Below, one piece after another: positions 41,197 to 44,205 of a stretch of DNA of 44,205 bases. The DNA lies in assembly GCF_000003815.2 (NCBI RefSeq), contig NC_049983.1, positions 28,782,259 through 28,826,463 of the forward strand. The letters run 5' to 3'. Source of the stretch: Branchiostoma floridae. Its lineage: Eukaryota; Chordata; Leptocardii; Amphioxiformes; Branchiostomatidae. Within the stretch, counting starts at the first letter, position 1; the number at the start of each line of letters is the position of its first letter. The translations under genes and the position numbers were made by a program. Below the pieces are notes generated by a model. It had not been told where the DNA came from. It searched no databases and saw only the letters and a list, made by a program, of their open reading frames with translations.

Positions 41197-41996
41197 NNNN
41201 NNNNNNNNNNNNNNNNNNNNNNNNNNNNNNNNNNNNNNNNNNNNNNNNNNNNNNNNNNNNNNNNNNNNNNNNNNNNNNNNNNNNNNNNNNNNNNNNNNNN
41301 NNNNNNNNNNNNNNNNNNNNNNNNNNNNNNNNNNNNNNNNNNNNNNNNNNNNNNNNNNNNNNNNNNNNNNNNNNNNNNNNNNNNNNNNNNNNNNNNNNNN
41401 NNNNNNNNNNNNNNNNNNNNNNNNNNNNNNNNNNNNNNNNNNNNNNNNNNNNNNNNNNNNNNNNNNNNNNNNNNNNNNNNNNNNNNNNNNNNNNNNNNNN
41501 NNNNNNNNNNNNNNNNNNNNNNNNNNNNNNNNNNNNNNNNNNNNNNNNNNNNNNNNNNNNNNNNNNNNNNNNNNNNNNNNNNNNNNNNNNNNNNNNNNNN
41601 NNNNNNNNNNNNNNNNNNNNNNNNNNNNNNNNNNNNNNNNNNNNNNNNNNNNNNNNNNNNNNNNNNNNNNNNNNNNNNNNNNNNNNNNNNNNNNNNNNNN
41701 NNNNNNNNNNNNNNNNNNNNNNNNNNNNNNNNNNNNNNNNNNNNNNNNNNNNNNNNNNNNNNNNNNNNNNNNNNNNNNNNNNNNNNNNNNNNNNNNNNNN
41801 NNNNNNNNNNNNNNNNNNNNNNNNNNNNNNNNNNNNNNNNNNNNNNNNNNNNNNNNNNNNNNNNNNNNNNNNNNNNNNNNNNNNNNNNNNNNNNNNNNNN
41901 NNNNNNNNNNNNNNNNNNNNNNNNNNNNNNNNNNNNNNNNNNNNNNNNNNNNNNNNNNNNNNNNNNNNNNNNNNNNNNNNNNNNNNNNNNNNNNNN
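41197..41996. other. Assembly gap (N)
   Basis: An 800-base N run. The right flank is a tandem repeat, so the gap probably contains more of it. Confidence 0.99.
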
Positions 41997-42212
41997 AGAC
42001 TTCCATGTCGTCAGGTCCTCTATGGCTATGGTTTGGCGGGACAACGAGCGGTGACGCGTCCGTGTGAAGACTAACATGTCGTCAGGTCCTCTATGGCTAT
42101 GGGTTGGCGGGAAAATAAGTCGCGACGCGCCCGTGTGAAGACTACCATGTCGTCAGGTCCTCTATGGCTATGGGTTGGCGGGAAAACAAGTCGCGACGCG
42201 GGACAACAAGCC
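41997..42212. repeat. 71-bp GC-rich tandem repeat
   Basis: Three units of atgtcgtcaggtcctctatg, gctatgggttggcggga, aagtcgcgacgcg(c)ccgtgtga. A diverged piece (ctatggttggcggacaccaa, gccgcgacgcg) reappears at 42496-42525 on the other side of a SINE. Confidence 0.9.
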
Positions 42213-42215
42213 GCG

Positions 42216-42440
42216 TCGGGCGTGGCGTAACTGGTAGAGCGTTCGGCTCGGAATCTATAGGTCCTGAGTTTGATCGGTAAAAATGGGTACCTGACTTCGG
42301 TCGGGGAGGTAAAAGACTACATTTATCTTCTGTCTGTACCGTGTATGTGGCACTGTTAATTTGAATAAAAAAAACTTGAGTGCGGTGCGATATTGTCCTT
42401 GTCTGTCCAAAAGCAAATAGAAAAAAAAGAAAAAAGCCAT
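42216..42440 (+). mobile_element. tRNA-derived SINE inside the 71-bp satellite
   Basis: Box A-like tggcgtaactggtagagcg (42223) and box B-like gagtttgatcgg (42266) at tRNA spacing, followed by an unrelated body and an A-rich tail (aaaaaaaagaaaaaag, about 42420-42436). Satellite-like sequence lies on both sides. Confidence 0.7.
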
Positions 42441-42713
42441 GACGCGTCCTGCAAAGCCGACCGTCAGCGTTGGAAACCGCGATCTCCTCCCGTCCTATGG
42501 TTGGCGGACACCAAGCCGCGACGCGCTCTGCCGTGCAGCTCACACCTCGCCGCGCCTTCTGTGCGACTGCAACGTGGCAACAGTGGCGTGTGGGTCGTGG
42601 CAATCGTCGGAGCTCGCCTTTTTTCGTGACAGGACGACACACGACGGCGGCAGCCTAGAAAAAACCTCCAAGGCCCGACTTGTTCACGTCGCCAGGAAAG
42701 GCCCCGTGATATG

Positions 42714-42865
42714 CACCGTAGGGTAGGTTATCGTCAGCCGTGGAAATACCTATTCTCCCGGTCGGTGCGTGAAGCTAAGGGCACCACCCACCGTAGAGTT
42801 GGCTATCGTCAGCCGTGGAGACAGTTAAAATACGTTTTCTCCCGATCAGTACGTGAGGAAACAGC
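42714..42865. repeat. Two-copy ~74-bp direct repeat
   Basis: gttatcgtcagccgtgga ... ttctcccggtcggtgcgtga and gctatcgtcagccgtgga ... ttctcccgatcagtacgtga. It lies in GC-rich sequence continuous with the satellite. Confidence 0.8.
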
Positions 42866-42969
42866 GCCATGTGGCCACAGCCAATCGGTGACCGTGAAAG
42901 TCAACAAGTTACGTCTTTTCTGTAGTGCCAGACCATCTTGGATCGCGTTTTCCGTGTCTGGCTACGTAC

Positions 42970-44205
42970 TCTAGACAGTAAACATGTATTGGACACTTTT
43001 AAATCTGAGATAAAATTTGGTTTCTGCATTGTATATTCACTGGATCCGAAGGATGTAAAACCAAATAAAAGAAAAACCAAAGTCTTGATAGAAAATCGTA
43101 GTGCGGGTAGCTAAACCACGAGAGAAGCAAAAGTAGTAGGAATAAGCACGATTAACTTCAAATATAAGAACAGAATGAAAATAACCACGGAAAACATTGC
43201 CGATAGAAAACATATGACGTCGCGGTACACGGTCTTTACTCACAGTTGTGTGTTGCTTGTCTTTCCTGGCGGGATTGGCAACCGACGTGCTGGCAACGGT
43301 TGCTGCTCGGATAAGCGTAGGTCCTTCCCACCGACGGCGCGCGCACTATCTGTCAGGCGGCGGTTGATGAAGACTTCGGTGCAGGGACGTCTCTGAGCTG
43401 GTTTCTCTCCGCGGTCTGACGCAAGCTGCAGGCCAGACCTTCTTTTCTAGCCTGTCTGCAAGTCTCCTCCCCTTCCTGTCTCCCACGTGTTGACGGGAAT
43501 TCCGAGGAGCCAGATACATCACACTTCGAGGCAGTCACGGAATCCGAGTATTCGTCGACAATCAGATGTGGTGTTCTGGGTATACTAGTATATCCTCCCC
43601 CACAAAAACGATACATCACAACTACTAAAAATGACAGGTCCGAGTGACATCATTGTTCCCTCAAGCAGATACGCGGTAGCAGTTGCTAGTCACTACCAGG
43701 CTCTCACGAGGGTCCAAAGCAGCAGAAATTGGCCACAATAAGGGGTGCTGCTTTACAAAAAGAGTCAGCTGACCGTAGAAGGTCCAACTGGCCATTAGAA
43801 TATCTAGAGCCGATCAACTTCCTATGCACGCCATTTCCACTGTTTGTGAGTTAAACAGATTTTGCGGATAATAATTTACTACAGTTATTATTTACGATTA
43901 TTCTGTTCTAATAAAATTTCGAAGCCTTTGTGATATGGCTTTTTATATCATACCTGTGAAGCGAAAACGTTCGATACAGGTGTCAGAGATACAGGTGTAC
44001 GAGATAAGGACTTATTTTGATAGCGCGCGCTGCCTGGCCATCCAAAACAAGTATATGGAAAACATCACTCTACATTCGGTACATCACTCCTAAACAAGCA
44101 TTTAAAATGAAAGGTAGGCAATGATATGCCATACACTATATTGGCACAAAGATTTGATTTGAACAGATCTCAAAGCGTTAAGCTAACGAATGAAGCGTTA
44201 ACTTG
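42970..44205. other. No gene recognised
   Basis: A moderately GC-rich stretch at 43260-43500 is flanked by AT-rich DNA. Open frames are short and show no motif. An upstream non-coding exon or promoter of the minus-strand gene could lie here, but nothing in the sequence shows it. Confidence 0.4.

Noticed and set aside
42223-42285. Functional tRNA gene
   Set aside because: Box A is good but box B is degenerate, and no complete cloverleaf with acceptor stem could be drawn; a SINE head fits better.

Overview
The window looks like a piece of an invertebrate-chordate genome, most likely a lancelet (Branchiostoma). That assignment is inference. It rests on the multi-exon, phase-1 mosaic of extracellular domains, the dense mix of non-LTR retrotransposon tails with terminal microsatellites, a Penelope-like fragment, tRNA-derived SINEs, short inverted-repeat elements and many minisatellites. 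Eight runs of N interrupt the sequence.

One real gene dominates and runs on the minus strand from the start codon at 35355 to the stop at 19034. I assembled 25 coding exons by hand from splice signals and phase. They total 3792 nt, a whole number of codons, and give a predicted 1263-residue type I membrane protein. In order it has a signal peptide, six tectonin (fish-egg-lectin-like) repeats, five calcium-binding EGF domains, a shortened F5/8C (discoidin) domain, two more cbEGF domains, a second shortened F5/8C domain, a fibronectin III domain, a complete ten-cysteine ZP module with a furin-type RRRR site, one transmembrane helix and a short basic tail. Adhesive or lectin modules would sit N-terminal to a ZP polymerisation module, so an apical-surface or secreted polymeric lectin or pattern-recognition role is the natural guess; nothing in the sequence proves it.

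The most unusual feature is in the introns. The three ZP introns at 24552, 22667 and 21000 each carry a minisatellite starting at the 5' splice site. In the 22667 intron the unit is the last 37 or 67 nt of the exon plus its splice donor, giving eleven GTAAGTT sites in a row. A fourth ZP-region exon (19997-20195) has a single extra copy of its end plus donor about 100 bp into the intron, and intron 1 carries an orphan copy of the donor region of the sixth tectonin repeat. The middle of the gene also contains a recent tandem duplication of about 2.6 kb (25435-28075 and 28076-about 31507), which doubled the F5/8C domain and part of the EGF array.

The rest is repeat-derived. From 1 to 16.5 kb lie fragments of at least five non-LTR retrotransposons, a Penelope-like RT fragment, inverted-repeat elements and a SINE. 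From 16.5 to 19.0 kb is AT-rich and GA-rich low-complexity DNA just 3' of the gene. From 35.8 to 40.2 kb, upstream of the gene, lies one long decayed non-LTR element encoding an SGNH/GDSL-like domain, two CCHC zinc knuckles, an endonuclease and a reverse transcriptase. From 40.2 kb to the end are a CpG-rich patch, a 71-bp GC-rich satellite, a SINE and sequence with no recognisable gene. I see no bacterial features, rRNA, intact tRNA gene or CRISPR.
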